Source of the DNA: Bacillota bacterium | Lineage (GTDB): Bacteria; Bacillota; Clostridia; Acetivibrionales; DTU013 | Length of the DNA: 64,000 bases | Assembly: GCA_023409735.1 (NCBI GenBank) | Contig: JAEYRB010000007.1 | Location: 127,617 to 191,616 of the forward strand | Direction: 5' to 3' | Part shown: one piece after another, positions 16,992-26,328 of the stretch | Layout of the letters: each line of letters starts with the position of its first letter | How positions within the stretch are numbered: position 1 is the first letter of the stretch | Position numbers and translations under genes: made by a program | Notes under the pieces: generated by a model | What the model was told of the DNA's origin: nothing | Databases searched by the model: none | Seen by the model: only the letters and a program-made list of their open reading frames with translations

Positions 16992-18008
16992 CTAAAAGCC
17001 ACCGCTGCTGCCTCCGCCACCGCTTCTGCCGCCACCGCCTCTGCTGCCTCCGAAGCCACCACGGCCACCTCTGCTTCCACCGAAGCCACCATGGCCACCT
17101 CTACTTCCTCCGAAGCCTCCCGGACCCCTTGGGCCACCGAAACCTCCAGGGCCTCTTGGGCCACCAAAGCCTCCAGGACCACCAAAACCGCCCGGGCCGC
17201 CAAAGCCTCCCGGACCTCTTGGACCTCTTGGGCCCCTCGGACCGCCAAAGAAAAATAGCCACGGGAATATCGATCCACGTCTTCCACGGCCTCCGCGGCC
17301 TCCAAACAGGAGCAGGAAAATTGCCAAAATGAAAACTATTGTTACTATCTTACTCATTATCCTGCCGCCGATGTATTCTCCATATGAATAAGAATTATTA
17401 TTCCTATTACCATAGTAGTCATTTGATGATCCGTTATTGGGCTGCGTATATATATCATTACTTTGGTTACCTTTTGCTTCAGCTATCACCTTACCGGTAT
17501 CTATTGAAACTCCATATTCTCCGGCAACCACGTCCACTACCGACATGTATCCTTCGAGAATTCCCCTGTCAAAATTATTACTTGACAAATATGGTGTCAT
17601 AGAGTTTTTAATTATTTCACTCGCTTCAATATCCGTAAGGGCACCTTCAAGTCCATATCCAACCTCGATCCTGAGCTTTCTGTCCTTAACAGCCACTAAT
17701 ATAAGTACACCATTATCCTTATCCTTCTGCCCTATCTCCCACTGTTTAAAAATATCAGCAGCATAATTGTCAATATCTTCACCGCCTAGTGAGTCTACAG
17801 TAATTGCAACTACCTGAGCAGTCGTCTCATCTTCCAGCTCTTTTCCTATAATATTTATAGAATCCTCCGTATCCTGTTCCAATACATTGGAAAAATCATT
17901 AACAAAGAACTCTTTTGTTGGCTTTGGGTAGTCATTCTCAGCTAATGCACCCACTGAAGAGAATAGCAAAATGAATATTGCCATAGTCATAGCCACTAAT
18001 TTTTTCAC
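16992..18008 (-). CDS. TPM-domain (YgcG-type) protein with glycine-rich collagen-like tail
   Basis: Exported membrane protein of the TPM family; the family's biochemical role is unsettled. A signal peptide (MKKLVAMTMAIFILLFSSVGALA) leads into a TPM domain at about residues 30-160 (DFSNVLEQDTEDSINIIGKELE ... LRIEVGYGLEGALTD, read in two parts). An Asn/Ser/Tyr-rich linker and a membrane helix near 225-240 follow. The last ~90 residues are Gly-Pro-Arg, GGFGGP and SRGG repeats, low complexity on both DNA strands. The GTG at 18008 sits eight bases from AAAGAG and gives a normal signal peptide; an upstream GTG at 18017 is less likely. It follows lemA by about 50 bases, a common pairing. Confidence 0.85.
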   Translation of the reverse strand: MKKLVAMTMAIFILLFSSVGALAENDYPKPTKEFFVNDFSNVLEQDTEDSINIIGKELEDETTAQVVAITVDSLGGEDIDNYAADIFKQWEIGQKDKDNGVLILVAVKDRKLRIEVGYGLEGALTDIEASEIIKNSMTPYLSSNNFDRGILEGYMSVVDVVAGEYGVSIDTGKVIAEAKGNQSNDIYTQPNNGSSNDYYGNRNNNSYSYGEYIGGRIMSKIVTIVFILAIFLLLFGGRGGRGRRGSIFPWLFFFGGPRGPRGPRGPGGFGGPGGFGGPGGFGGPRGPGGFGGPRGPGGFGGSRGGHGGFGGSRGGRGGFGGSRGGGGRSGGGGSSGGF

Positions 18009-18062
18009 ATCATTCACTCTTTCTATAGTTTATTGGATGCTCTAATGGCACCATTAACCCTC

Positions 18063-18656
18063 TTAGTCTAAATTTATATCCGGCGATTTCAGTGCTTCAT
18101 TATCAGCCTTAAAATAGTCCATTGTTTCAAAGCCCATTAGCTTAGCAAATATGTTTCCTGGAAAACGCTTAACCTTCATATTGTAGTTCGCAATTGCTTC
18201 AATAAACCTTCTTCTCTCTTGAGCTACCCTGTTTTCAGAGCCTTCAATTGACTTCTGCAGGTTAGTAAACTGCTCACTGGATTTTAGCTCAGGATATTCC
18301 TGTGCCAATTCAAGGAGTTTTTCCTCAAAATCACTTAACTGATCATCTGCTGCAAGCTTACTGGTTATATCAGATGAGCTATAGATCACGGATATTGTTT
18401 TCTCGATATCTTCGAAGATCTTTTCCTCATGCTTTGCATATGCCTTAACTACAGCTACCTGATTTTTTAGATCATCCGCTCTTCTCTGCATAACATTCTC
18501 GACCTGGCTCCTTTGCAACTGTACCTTTTGCTCCTGCGCCGAAAGCCCATTATACGTTGTTATAGCCGAGATCGTCAGAAATAAGACTACTACTGCGGTA
18601 ATTATCCATTTAAGCCATGTCTTAATAAAATATTCCTTGTAATTATAATCCATCAT
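18063..18656 (-). CDS. lemA: LemA family membrane protein
   Basis: Coiled-coil membrane protein of unknown exact role. An N-terminal helix near residues 15-35 (WIITAVVVLFLTISAITTY) anchors it with the bulk outside. The family core is clear: YNGLSAQEQKVQLQRSQVEN, VMQRRADDLKNQV, and NYNMKVKRFPGNIFAKLMGF. At 197 residues it is normal. The ATG lies behind AAGGGG. It leads a two-gene unit with the TPM-domain protein; the pairing suggests joint action at the envelope. Confidence 0.9.
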   Translation of the reverse strand: MMDYNYKEYFIKTWLKWIITAVVVLFLTISAITTYNGLSAQEQKVQLQRSQVENVMQRRADDLKNQVAVVKAYAKHEEKIFEDIEKTISVIYSSSDITSKLAADDQLSDFEEKLLELAQEYPELKSSEQFTNLQKSIEGSENRVAQERRRFIEAIANYNMKVKRFPGNIFAKLMGFETMDYFKADNEALKSPDINLD

Positions 18657-18937
18657 CTATACCCCTTCACTTTACAGGATAACTAATCGGTCAAGCATCA
18701 CGTTAATTGAAACACTGATTTGACCGTTCCTCTTGAGCATACCTGGTAATACATCAAAATACGCTGATATCTTAATATTTGTCTGTAATGATTCTATTTT
18801 AGGTAGTATCTCTGTTACACTTTTAATTTACATTTACCAATAAAGTATAACAGAAAATGTCTTCCACCCGCTTCCACAAACTAACTGCAAAGCAGAAACT
18901 ATGCTACATCACAGATGCATAAGCTATGCAAAATATT

Positions 18938-19147
18938 CTATTTAATGCTCGTTACATCATAGCCGGCGTCCTCAACAGCCGCTTTAAGCAGTGAATCATC
19001 TATGGGCTGTGATAATTCAACTACAGCCGATTTGTCCTTAAGGTCGGCCTTTGCAGCTGTAACGCCTGCGATTTCCATTAGTGCATCTTCTACATGCTTT
19101 ACGCAATGCCCGCAGGACATACCTTCAATTAAAATTTTCTTTGTCAT
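18938..19147 (-). CDS. copZ: CopZ-like copper chaperone
   Basis: One heavy-metal-associated domain of 69 residues. The MxCxxC metal site reads IEGMSCGHCVKHVEDAL near residue 10, and the sequence ends with AVEDAGYDVTSIK, the usual last strand. It is expected to carry Cu(I) to the CopA ATPase just upstream. The start is ATG at 19147 behind AGGAGG; the frame extends seven codons farther into the ribosome site. A gap of 284 bases separates it from copA, and no terminator is evident there, so co-transcription is possible. Confidence 0.9.
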   Translation of the reverse strand: MTKKILIEGMSCGHCVKHVEDALMEIAGVTAAKADLKDKSAVVELSQPIDDSLLKAAVEDAGYDVTSIK

Positions 19148-19431
19148 ATCTATTCCTCCTATTATCATAATAGCAATTTGTTAACGAAAAATCTTTAGAT
19201 ATTTTCGGCCCTATAAATAGCCTTTTGCTTTGTAAGTATAATTATTCAACATTATAACACATAGGTACCTTTTACTCATAGGTTGGCATTTCCCGCCCTG
19301 TTATCAAAATAGTACAACTTATTACATGAAATAAATATATAGCAAGTAATACCTCGGTGTCATGGCTTAGAGGAGTTATTGCACAGCAGCTCCAATTATT
19401 ACCTATGAGTAGTTGCGTAATAAATTTAAAT

Positions 19432-21660
19432 TCACCCATTCGACGGCTTAAAGCTCCTCAGCCTTAGTGCGTTACTGACAACGGAAACGGAGCTGAATGC
19501 CATTGCTGCAGCGGCAATCATTGGATTGAGCAAGGGTCCTCCAAATAAATAAAGAAGTCCCGTAGCAATGGGAATTCCGGCAGTATTATAAGCAAAGGCC
19601 CAGAAAAGATTCTCCTTTATATTCTTTATAGTCTTTTTGCTTAGCTGTATTGCTGCAGGCACATCCATAAGATTGCTTTTCATTAGCACAATATCAGAGG
19701 ATTCCATGGCAATATCAGTGCCCGAGCCTATTGCTATCCCAATATCAGCCTGGGCTAAAGCAGGTGCGTCATTTATTCCGTCACCCACCATGGCGACCCT
19801 TCTGCCCTCCTGCTGCAGCTGTTTTACCCTGTCAGCCTTATCCCCCGGCAGAACATCCGCAAGAACATCATCTATTCCTGCCTGCCTTGCAATAGCCTCG
19901 GCAGTTCCTCTATTATCGCCGGTTATCATTACCGTTTTTATACCCATTGAGTGCAGCTTATCAATAGCTCGTCTGCTGTCAGGCTTGATCACATCTGCAA
20001 CTGCTATTATTCCGGCAAGACTACCATCTATAGCGACATACAGCGGAGTTTTTCCTTCAACTGCAAGTGCTTCACCTTCCTTAAGGAGTGTTATCTTAAC
20101 TTCTCTTTCCTCCATGAGCCTTTTGTTTCCTAAAAGAAGCTTTTTGCCCGTTAAAACCGCTTCGATCCCGCGACCCGGTAATGCCTGAAACTCATCAACA
20201 GTATCCTGCTTAAGCTGTCTTTCATCGGCAGCTTCTATGACGGCCGCTCCCAGCAGATGCTCAGAGCCTTTTTCTGCAGCGGCTGCTGTACTAAGCAGCA
20301 CATTATCTTCTATACCAGGAGCAGTAATAATGTCAGTCACTCTTGGTTTTCCTTCAGTAACTGTGCCTGTTTTGTCAAATACTACTGTATCAAGCTTATG
20401 AGCTGTTTCAAGTGCTTCTGCACTTTTTATCAAAATACCGTATTCAGCGCCCTTACCCGTGCCGGTCATAATAGCGGTAGGGGTAGCAAGCCCCAGAGCG
20501 CAGGGACAGGCTATTACTAGGACGGAAATAAATACAGTCAACGAAAATACAGGAGTTTTGCCTGCTATATACCATGCGACCGCAGATAAAACGGCGATTG
20601 CCATGACAACAGGGACAAAATAGCCGGCGATAATATCAGCCATCCTTGCTATAGGTGCCTTTGAACCCTGTGCATCCTCGACAAGCTTTATGATCTGTGC
20701 CAGTGCCGTATCTCTTCCTACCTTGGTTGCCTCAAACCTGACCAAGCCGTTCTTGTTAATGCTTGCCCCTATGAGTGTATCCCCAGGTCCTTTTTCTACC
20801 GGAATACTCTCTCCGGTAAGCATGGACTCATCTACCGAGGTTCGACCTTCAGTGACTACGCCATCTACAGGTATTCTTTCACCCGGCCTGACTGAAATAA
20901 TATCTCCCACCTGTACCTGTTCCACAGGTATTTCAACCTCTGTACCGTCACGGACGATCTTCGCCGTCTTTGGCGCCAAATTCATCAGCTTTTTTATAGC
21001 TTCTGATGTCTTTCCTTTTGAAACAGCTTCAAGATATTTACCTAATGTTATTAATGTAATTATTGTGCCGGCAGATTCAAAATACAAATGATGAATATAC
21101 TCATGTTCGCCCTGAAGTATTTTTATTGTTGCAAATATTCCATACAAGAATGCAGCGCCTGAACCAATAGCTATCAGTGAATCCATATTTGGCTCCAGCC
21201 GTACAAGTCTGCTAAATCCAATTGTATAAAATTTATATCCTGCAATAATAACAGGAAGCACCAGGATCAGCTGTGCTAAAGCAAAAACAGTTGGATTAGA
21301 ATCGGGCGAAATAGCAGCCGGTATGGGAATTCCTATCATGTGCCCCATAGAAATATACAACAAAGGTATCGTAAATATTGCTGATATCACAAATCTCTTT
21401 AATAGTAAGTCGGCTTCCTTACCCTTTGAAGCATTTTCTGTGTCGGCTTGCTTTTCAAGCACTCCATAGCCTGCCTTAACTATTGCCTGCTTTATTCTTT
21501 CCAGGTCGGCCTTTTTCTCATCAAATTCTATACTAAGCTTTTCTGTAGCAAAATTCACATTTGCAGATGAAACGCCTTCCACCTTGCTTGTACTTCTTTC
21601 GACAGCCCTGGCACAGGCTGCACACGTCATACCTGTTATATCAAGTGTTTCTTTTTTCAT
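19432..21660 (-). CDS. copA: Cu(I)-exporting P1B-type ATPase
   Basis: Pumps Cu(I) out of the cytosol. A single N-terminal metal domain carries MTCAACARAVE (residues 10-20). Eight membrane helices follow. The membrane metal site is CPC in VIACPCALGLATPTA near residue 388. Other motifs are phosphorylation site DKTGTVTEGKP near 432, TGES in the actuator domain, nucleotide-domain HP site in SEHLLG, and hinge GDGINDAPALAQADIGIAIG near 628. At 742 residues it is a standard one-HMA CopA. The ATG follows GAGGTGATGAA. I could not find a CsoR or CopY operator in the 480 bases upstream. Confidence 0.96.
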   Translation of the reverse strand: MKKETLDITGMTCAACARAVERSTSKVEGVSSANVNFATEKLSIEFDEKKADLERIKQAIVKAGYGVLEKQADTENASKGKEADLLLKRFVISAIFTIPLLYISMGHMIGIPIPAAISPDSNPTVFALAQLILVLPVIIAGYKFYTIGFSRLVRLEPNMDSLIAIGSGAAFLYGIFATIKILQGEHEYIHHLYFESAGTIITLITLGKYLEAVSKGKTSEAIKKLMNLAPKTAKIVRDGTEVEIPVEQVQVGDIISVRPGERIPVDGVVTEGRTSVDESMLTGESIPVEKGPGDTLIGASINKNGLVRFEATKVGRDTALAQIIKLVEDAQGSKAPIARMADIIAGYFVPVVMAIAVLSAVAWYIAGKTPVFSLTVFISVLVIACPCALGLATPTAIMTGTGKGAEYGILIKSAEALETAHKLDTVVFDKTGTVTEGKPRVTDIITAPGIEDNVLLSTAAAAEKGSEHLLGAAVIEAADERQLKQDTVDEFQALPGRGIEAVLTGKKLLLGNKRLMEEREVKITLLKEGEALAVEGKTPLYVAIDGSLAGIIAVADVIKPDSRRAIDKLHSMGIKTVMITGDNRGTAEAIARQAGIDDVLADVLPGDKADRVKQLQQEGRRVAMVGDGINDAPALAQADIGIAIGSGTDIAMESSDIVLMKSNLMDVPAAIQLSKKTIKNIKENLFWAFAYNTAGIPIATGLLYLFGGPLLNPMIAAAAMAFSSVSVVSNALRLRSFKPSNG

Positions 21661-22141
21661 TTCATCACCTCATTTACCTTTTACTATCTGTAACAGCAAC
21701 TTTCATTTCTCACAAGTTACTTTATATTATTACTTTTTTCTATTACTTAAGGTGGCATACAGCCTTGCACTTGTTGCATTTTATCTATAAATATACTAAT
21801 GTAACATCATATTTACTTACTAAAACTCGGTCTGCATTTCTTATATTTTGTCTCATTATTTTGCATGTTTCTTACACTTAATTATACCCTTACGCAATCA
21901 TGTATAACAATATTAAGCTGATTTAAAAACTGACCGTGTTGATAAATTTACCATGCACCATTTATATCAGATGGATGCCGAAAAAATAACAATAATTATA
22001 GTCCGTTCAAAGAAATTATTTATTGCTTAAGCAATCGGTTATATGCTAGTCTTATATATCAACATAGACGGACTGGAATAGAATCTATTAATCATTATTC
22101 GTATATCCCCTCAATAATTATTTAATAAATGGGAGAAGCAA
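21661..22141. other. Divergent region copA / DUF1835 pseudogene
   Basis: A/T-rich DNA that should hold the copA promoter (minus) and that of the pseudogene (plus; ribosome site GGGAGAAG). No metal-regulator operator, RNA structure or small gene is evident. Confidence 0.35.
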
Positions 22142-22575
22142 ATGATAGAAATCATATTTAATGATAGTGCATGCGGAAGCCTCAAGCAGGCTCAACACCT
22201 CGGCAAAAGTAAGTATCGTGGTGAGTGCATTGACGTTTTTATAAATCATAGTGACCGAACCCGTCCTACTCGTGAAGAAATAGAAGAGGCAAAGCGTCAG
22301 GCACAAGAAAAGGCCCGTCTTTCCTGGGAAAGCGTAACACCTATGGGCTTGGATGCTACAGATATTTACGGACTACACATGGCACTAAGCATAGGAGATA
22401 TTTCTGACAGGCAATTTAACTAAATCGTCGGCAGGTTCTGGAACATTTATTTAGTATTTATCCCAACGATGAGGGCGCAAGTGCCGCCAATGACATTATG
22501 TATAGATTTACCTGCGACCTGGCAACTATTCAGAAACGAGCGGAAAATGGAGAAGCAAAAGGAAAATGCCATTAG
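22142..22575 (+). pseudogene. Frameshifted, truncated DUF1835-type gene
   Basis: The first frame starts at a good ATG (site GGGAGAAG) and reads IFNDSACGSLKQAQHLGKSKY, typical of DUF1835/DUF3658 proteins. It breaks off at LSIGDISDRQFN with a TAA at 22421. Continuity is kept in another frame from about 22420: RRQVLEHLFSIYPNDEG, then NDIMYRFTCDLATIQKRAENGE, stopping at 22573-22575. So one frameshift lies between 22411 and 22420. The C-terminal half expected of the family is missing as well, and unrelated sequence follows. Function of the family is not established. Confidence 0.75.
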
Positions 22576-22659
22576 TTTGAACATAGCTCAAAGCTAGCGT
22601 AACTGTTGCTTTACCTCAAACCTGAATAGATCACGTTCGATCCACAACTAATAAAATGA

Positions 22660-23622
22660 TCAAGCTTCATGCTGCTCAGACTCTTTGTTTAGCGTTAAGC
22701 AAAGGGCTGCAACAATGCATCCTGTCAATATAATGATCACAATATCAACAGGAGCAAGTACAATGCCTGAAATCCCATTAAATATAAAGCCTGAACCGAA
22801 GCGATATAAATGCCCGCTTAACAGTATCATTTCGCCAATATACATCACAAGAGTAACAATAGACGCAGCTATTGAAGGAAGCAGCACCGATATAGCCCTT
22901 CTTCTCCCAAGCAGAAAGGAAGCGATATAGCTGCCGGCTGTTACACCCAGCAAGACAAAGAACAGGTTCATCAGCAGTGCTGAAACAGCAGATACCGTTA
23001 TTTCACCATCCCTGAAAAATGCGGTGAAGCAGGCAAGGATACAAAAGCCAAGGAACAATATAGAAGCAAAAGCTTGGATCCGCAGAGCCTTTAGCCGGCT
23101 TTTATTTCCTGAGAGAAGCATCTGTGCAAAGCCATAGAAGCAGTTGATCAGAGTGATGATTAAGACAACCGAGATAATGTAAAAATGCATTTTAAAGGCG
23201 GGGCTGTAATCACCGATCAGAACATCAACTGCTCTCCACGTTCTAGTCTCATAGCCTTCCGGAGGAACATAGCACATGAACATTTGCCAACTTTCCAGGG
23301 TAGTTTTGACAGTTGTTGTAACAATGACCTTGTTTTCAAGGAGCAGCTCCGACAGGAAGAATAAGCCAAGCGAAATTGCTGAGGCAGCTAAAAGTGTCAG
23401 CTTCCTTGCGTATTTTATAAGCAGCGGCATAAGAAGCACGGCGGTTATAACTGCTAAACTTATAGGTGTATAAGGAATTATGTATTTAGGGTAATTTTCA
23501 CCAAGGACTGTGCCCTCCCTAACCATATCAGAAACGACACGAACGCCCATATACAGTGGATAAAATGACGCTGCAAGCAAGCCAATCATGGATAAAGTCC
23601 AATATTTCCAGAATTTTTTCAT
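22660..23622 (-). CDS. Polytopic membrane protein next to BlaR/BlaI module
   Basis: Not recognised by family. The 320 residues form about eight to nine hydrophobic helices, with an extracellular-looking loop near residues 100-145 (TTVKTTLESWQMFMCYVPPEGYETR, read in two parts). No ATPase or catalytic motif is seen. The ATG follows AGGAGG. It lies downstream of the lipoprotein and the BlaR1/BlaI pair on the same strand, separated from the lipoprotein by repeat element R1. Membership of one regulon is an inference from order only. Confidence 0.6.
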   Translation of the reverse strand: MKKFWKYWTLSMIGLLAASFYPLYMGVRVVSDMVREGTVLGENYPKYIIPYTPISLAVITAVLLMPLLIKYARKLTLLAASAISLGLFFLSELLLENKVIVTTTVKTTLESWQMFMCYVPPEGYETRTWRAVDVLIGDYSPAFKMHFYIISVVLIITLINCFYGFAQMLLSGNKSRLKALRIQAFASILFLGFCILACFTAFFRDGEITVSAVSALLMNLFFVLLGVTAGSYIASFLLGRRRAISVLLPSIAASIVTLVMYIGEMILLSGHLYRFGSGFIFNGISGIVLAPVDIVIIILTGCIVAALCLTLNKESEQHEA

Positions 23623-23642
23623 TTCAACTCCTCCTTATATAA

Positions 23643-23850
23643 GACATTTACGATGTAACCTTAAATAATTTAGCTAAGCGAAATATTGTGCTTGCTATAT
23701 GCTCATTAGCAATATTTCGTATAGCAGAATATGATGATTTGCTGTATGTTCCTCTGCAATATATCGTACAGCGGAATATGGTGACTATCTACTGACACAT
23801 CCACAATATATCGTGCTGCGACACCTCAAAAATGGAACATCGCAAATGTC
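23643..23850. repeat. Intergenic repeat R1, with internal ~48-bp units
   Basis: It contains about three diverged units with the core GCAATATWTCGTRYAGCRG. Its two ends match repeat R2 at 27311-27420: the left end CATTTACGATGTAACCTTA and the right end ACATCCACAATATATCGTG through AAAAATGGAACATCGCAAATG. R1 is about 100 bases longer than R2 because of extra internal units. Confidence 0.6.
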
Positions 23851-24438
23851 CTAATCATTCAGATCAGTGTATATTTGACTATGGGGAGTAATTTCTACAG
23901 ATGATGAGCTGAACATTTCAAATGTAATGTCCTTCCATGTAACCGTATTATCATTCACAAGTACATAGCGGACATAAGAAGAATATGTGGCATATGGCGT
24001 TTCTGCCTCGCCTTCATAGCGCATCAAGTATTTATATTCATGTTCGTACAGCTTACTGCCCTCATAATGTCTTTCAGTGTACTTTTCCCCGTCAAATTCA
24101 AGGTCAAATATATACATCTTCGGATAATCATCCTTGATACTCACATAGTATTGCGGATCATAATGTGACGGATCATGGAGTGTATAGTAATGAACCACCC
24201 TTATTTTTGCAGGAGTGTCCTTCCCGGTCTGTGAAACAAATTCCTCCCAGCTGTCCTCACCGGAGGATACATTACCATTTTCAATAATGACATATCCCGC
24301 TTTCTTTGCATCTTCCAAAGAGTACTGATCAGCAGCAGTTTTCAAATCTTCAAAAACCGGAGCCTCAGGCACATTATTACTGCTGCATTGCGATAAAATG
24401 CAAACAAAAGACAAAGCCGCAAAAATCAATCTTTTCAT
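23851..24438 (-). CDS. Lipoprotein of unknown function
   Basis: Exported lipoprotein of 195 residues. The signal is MKRLIFAALSFVCILSQC, with the lipobox ending LSQC, so Cys-18 would carry lipid. The mature part is rich in Tyr and acidic residues (RVVHYYTLHDPSHYDPQYYV) and shows no catalytic motif. It starts at ATG behind AAGGAGAG and lies 12 bases after the BlaR1-like gene, so it is in that transcript. It may be the sensed or protective partner of the BlaR1-like protein; that is inference. Confidence 0.7.
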   Translation of the reverse strand: MKRLIFAALSFVCILSQCSSNNVPEAPVFEDLKTAADQYSLEDAKKAGYVIIENGNVSSGEDSWEEFVSQTGKDTPAKIRVVHYYTLHDPSHYDPQYYVSIKDDYPKMYIFDLEFDGEKYTERHYEGSKLYEHEYKYLMRYEGEAETPYATYSSYVRYVLVNDNTVTWKDITFEMFSSSSVEITPHSQIYTDLND

Positions 24439-24450
24439 AAACTACTCTCC

Positions 24451-25368
24451 TTATACTGCATTAGTAATAAGTGTATAGCCTATTGCAGAGACAAGGACGG
24501 CAAAGCTTATTACTGAGAATAACGAAAGCTTTCTGTACGAAAGTATCCGGTTAACTCGGACACGCACCTTTGCGCCTCCAAATGCAGAGGCAAAAACATT
24601 TTTACTCTCACAACAGTTAACAAGTACTGTTGCATATGCCTTCTTTTCAGCTTCACCGCAGCTTGCCATAACCCACTCGTCGCAAGCAAGCTCCGCTTCC
24701 TCCAGAAATATCTTCAGGAAGAGCCATGCCAATGGATTGAACCAATGAATAATAACAGAAACAAACGCAATAATACGCCACAGATTATCCACTGCTTTGA
24801 TATGTATGTTTTCGTGCAGTAATATGTATTGCAAGTCCTTTTGCTCGTATTTTTCCGGTAAAATGATCATCGGCTTAAAAATACCATAGGTTGCAGGAGA
24901 GGTTATCTTATCAGAAATATAGATGTTGCCAGACAAATGGCGGGCGCTCTTCAATTCTGATCTAGTGATTGTGTATATTATTATAAGTGCAAGTAATAGG
25001 GCAGCAGCAACAATAGCCCAGATGATAAAAGCTATTTGAAAGATATTCTCCAATAAATTGACTTTGTACGTGATGGGGAAGTAGCTGTCTGCCGCCATAA
25101 CATAATTTGTCGTAGTAAGTCCTTTAACACCTTTATATACAACTACAGTTCGTGTTGTGAGTTTTGAGATCAGCGTCATCAAGCTATATTTACTGGTCAT
25201 ACCAAACGGCAGCCACATTCTGATGAACGGAATGAACCAAAGAATATAAACAAATCTGCGAGGTATTTTGCGGAGCCTTCCCAAAAAAAGAACTACCAGA
25301 CCGGTTATAGCTGAAGATATGCTCATATTTAGCAGCCAATAGAATATATCGGCAAACAATGACGTCAC
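24451..25368 (-). CDS. BlaR1/MecR1-type M56 membrane metallopeptidase
   Basis: Signal-transducing membrane protease predicted to inactivate the BlaI-type repressor on a cell-envelope signal. It has several N-terminal helices and a zinc-peptidase motif HENIH near residue 184 with the third ligand Glu in EEAELACDEW. A last membrane helix (LFSVISFAVLVSAIGYTLI) ends the protein. At 305 residues it lacks the C-terminal penicillin-binding sensor of true BlaR1, so the inducer is probably not a beta-lactam bound to that domain. Its GTG start overlaps the BlaI stop by four bases (translational coupling). Confidence 0.85.
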   Translation of the reverse strand: MTSLFADIFYWLLNMSISSAITGLVVLFLGRLRKIPRRFVYILWFIPFIRMWLPFGMTSKYSLMTLISKLTTRTVVVYKGVKGLTTTNYVMAADSYFPITYKVNLLENIFQIAFIIWAIVAAALLLALIIIYTITRSELKSARHLSGNIYISDKITSPATYGIFKPMIILPEKYEQKDLQYILLHENIHIKAVDNLWRIIAFVSVIIHWFNPLAWLFLKIFLEEAELACDEWVMASCGEAEKKAYATVLVNCCESKNVFASAFGGAKVRVRVNRILSYRKLSLFSVISFAVLVSAIGYTLITNAV

Positions 25369-25718
25369 CTCTTTTCAATCATTTCACGCAACTCTTTCAG
25401 CTCATCGGCAGAAAGCTTTTCGTCCTCGATAATGGCTGAAAACAGCGCCTTTTTTGAGCCGCCGAACAGCTTGTCAATAAGAGATTGTGTTTCGGCTCTC
25501 CGAGTATCCTCGCAGGAGATAAGAGAGGAGCATATGAATCCAGGCTCTTCTCTTTTAATAAAGCCTTTGTTTTCAAGCTTTTTTACAATGGTATAGGTCG
25601 TATTCTTATTCCATCCGATTTTTTCAGCAGCAATTAGGCTTACCTGCTTTGCAGAAACAGGTTCATTCTCCCATATGATCTCCATAACCTTTATTTCACT
25701 ATCAAATAATTTTTCCAT
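25365..25718 (-). CDS. BlaI/MecI-type repressor
   Basis: Winged-helix repressor of 117 residues. The DNA-binding part reads LFDSEIKVMEIIWENEPVSAKQV and then WNKNTTYTIVKKLENKGFI. The C-terminal helix pair (about residues 80-117) serves dimerisation and cleavage. Members are cut by their partner M56 protease to relieve repression (family knowledge). Twin palindromic operators lie 100-135 bases upstream. It leads the transcript blaI-like, blaR1-like, lipoprotein. Confidence 0.9.
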   Translation of the reverse strand: MEKLFDSEIKVMEIIWENEPVSAKQVSLIAAEKIGWNKNTTYTIVKKLENKGFIKREEPGFICSSLISCEDTRRAETQSLIDKLFGGSKKALFSAIIEDEKLSADELKELREMIEKR

Positions 25719-25819
25719 TGTTGGTCACATCCTTTGTGTTGTCAGATAATTTCACAATTGTCATTAGCACCTTTGCAATGCCAAATAATTTCACCCTTTT
25801 CATCCGCGCTTTTTATAAG

Positions 25820-25852
25820 GACTATTACTATAGTCTATACTATTACAATAGT
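25820..25852. promoter_or_regulatory. Twin BlaI-type operators
   Basis: GACTAT-N4-ATAGTC at 25820-25835 and ACTATT-N2-AATAGT at 25839-25852. Centres are 18 bases apart. They lie upstream of the BlaI-like start and share the half-site ACTATT/ACTAT. Probable autoregulatory sites. Confidence 0.7.
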
Positions 25853-25889
25853 CTGTGTCTGTCAATATATAATTTGGGAATATTAAGAA

Positions 25890-25970
25890 ACAAAGGTCTC
25901 GCAGGGGGGAGGTTATCGAGCCCACCTCGTCTTTTTGCTGTAGACCGGAGGTACAACGCCATAAATAAAA
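25890..25970. repeat. Structured repeat element B
   Basis: Related to element A at 10.6 kb: TATCGAGCCC inside GAGGT/ACCTC arms, a T5 run, a GTAGACCGGAGGTAC block and then ATAAATAAAA. GGTCT at the 5' end can pair with AGACC near the 3' end. The next part of the gap (25970-26328) shows no gene. Confidence 0.5.
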
Positions 25971-26328
25971 CTGGCAGTAACCTATATACTAACTAGATTA
26001 TCTGCCATAAAAATGCATCAATATTTTATTTTGCCAGAGGCCTACTCCATCTATTATGATATGTTCCCTTCATAGTTGACAATCGATTTTTGTTTTTTCA
26101 TTGTATTCCACAAAGGGCGCATATTATTGACACAGAGACAGATTTTATTTTGACTCATCTGCAGCCAAAGAAAATCAAGCCGGTATCCTAAAAATAGTAC
26201 ATTCAGATTATTTACAATTCTTTGATTAAAGCTAATTTAATCATTCCTGCTCTGTTTAATATGCTTTGCAAAATCACTAAGCCCGGACGCAAAATTTACA
26301 ATGCTATTTAACTATCGCATCCTTACAC

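Noticed and set aside
16887..17305. Long open frames on both strands over the glycine-rich tail (Ala/Ser/Thr- and Val/Ala/Glu-rich products)
   Set aside because: They are shadows of the GGC/CCx repeat coding for the TPM-protein tail; no ribosome sites and no known motifs.
19637..20188. 183-residue plus frame inside copA
   Set aside because: Antisense shadow of a well-supported P-type ATPase.
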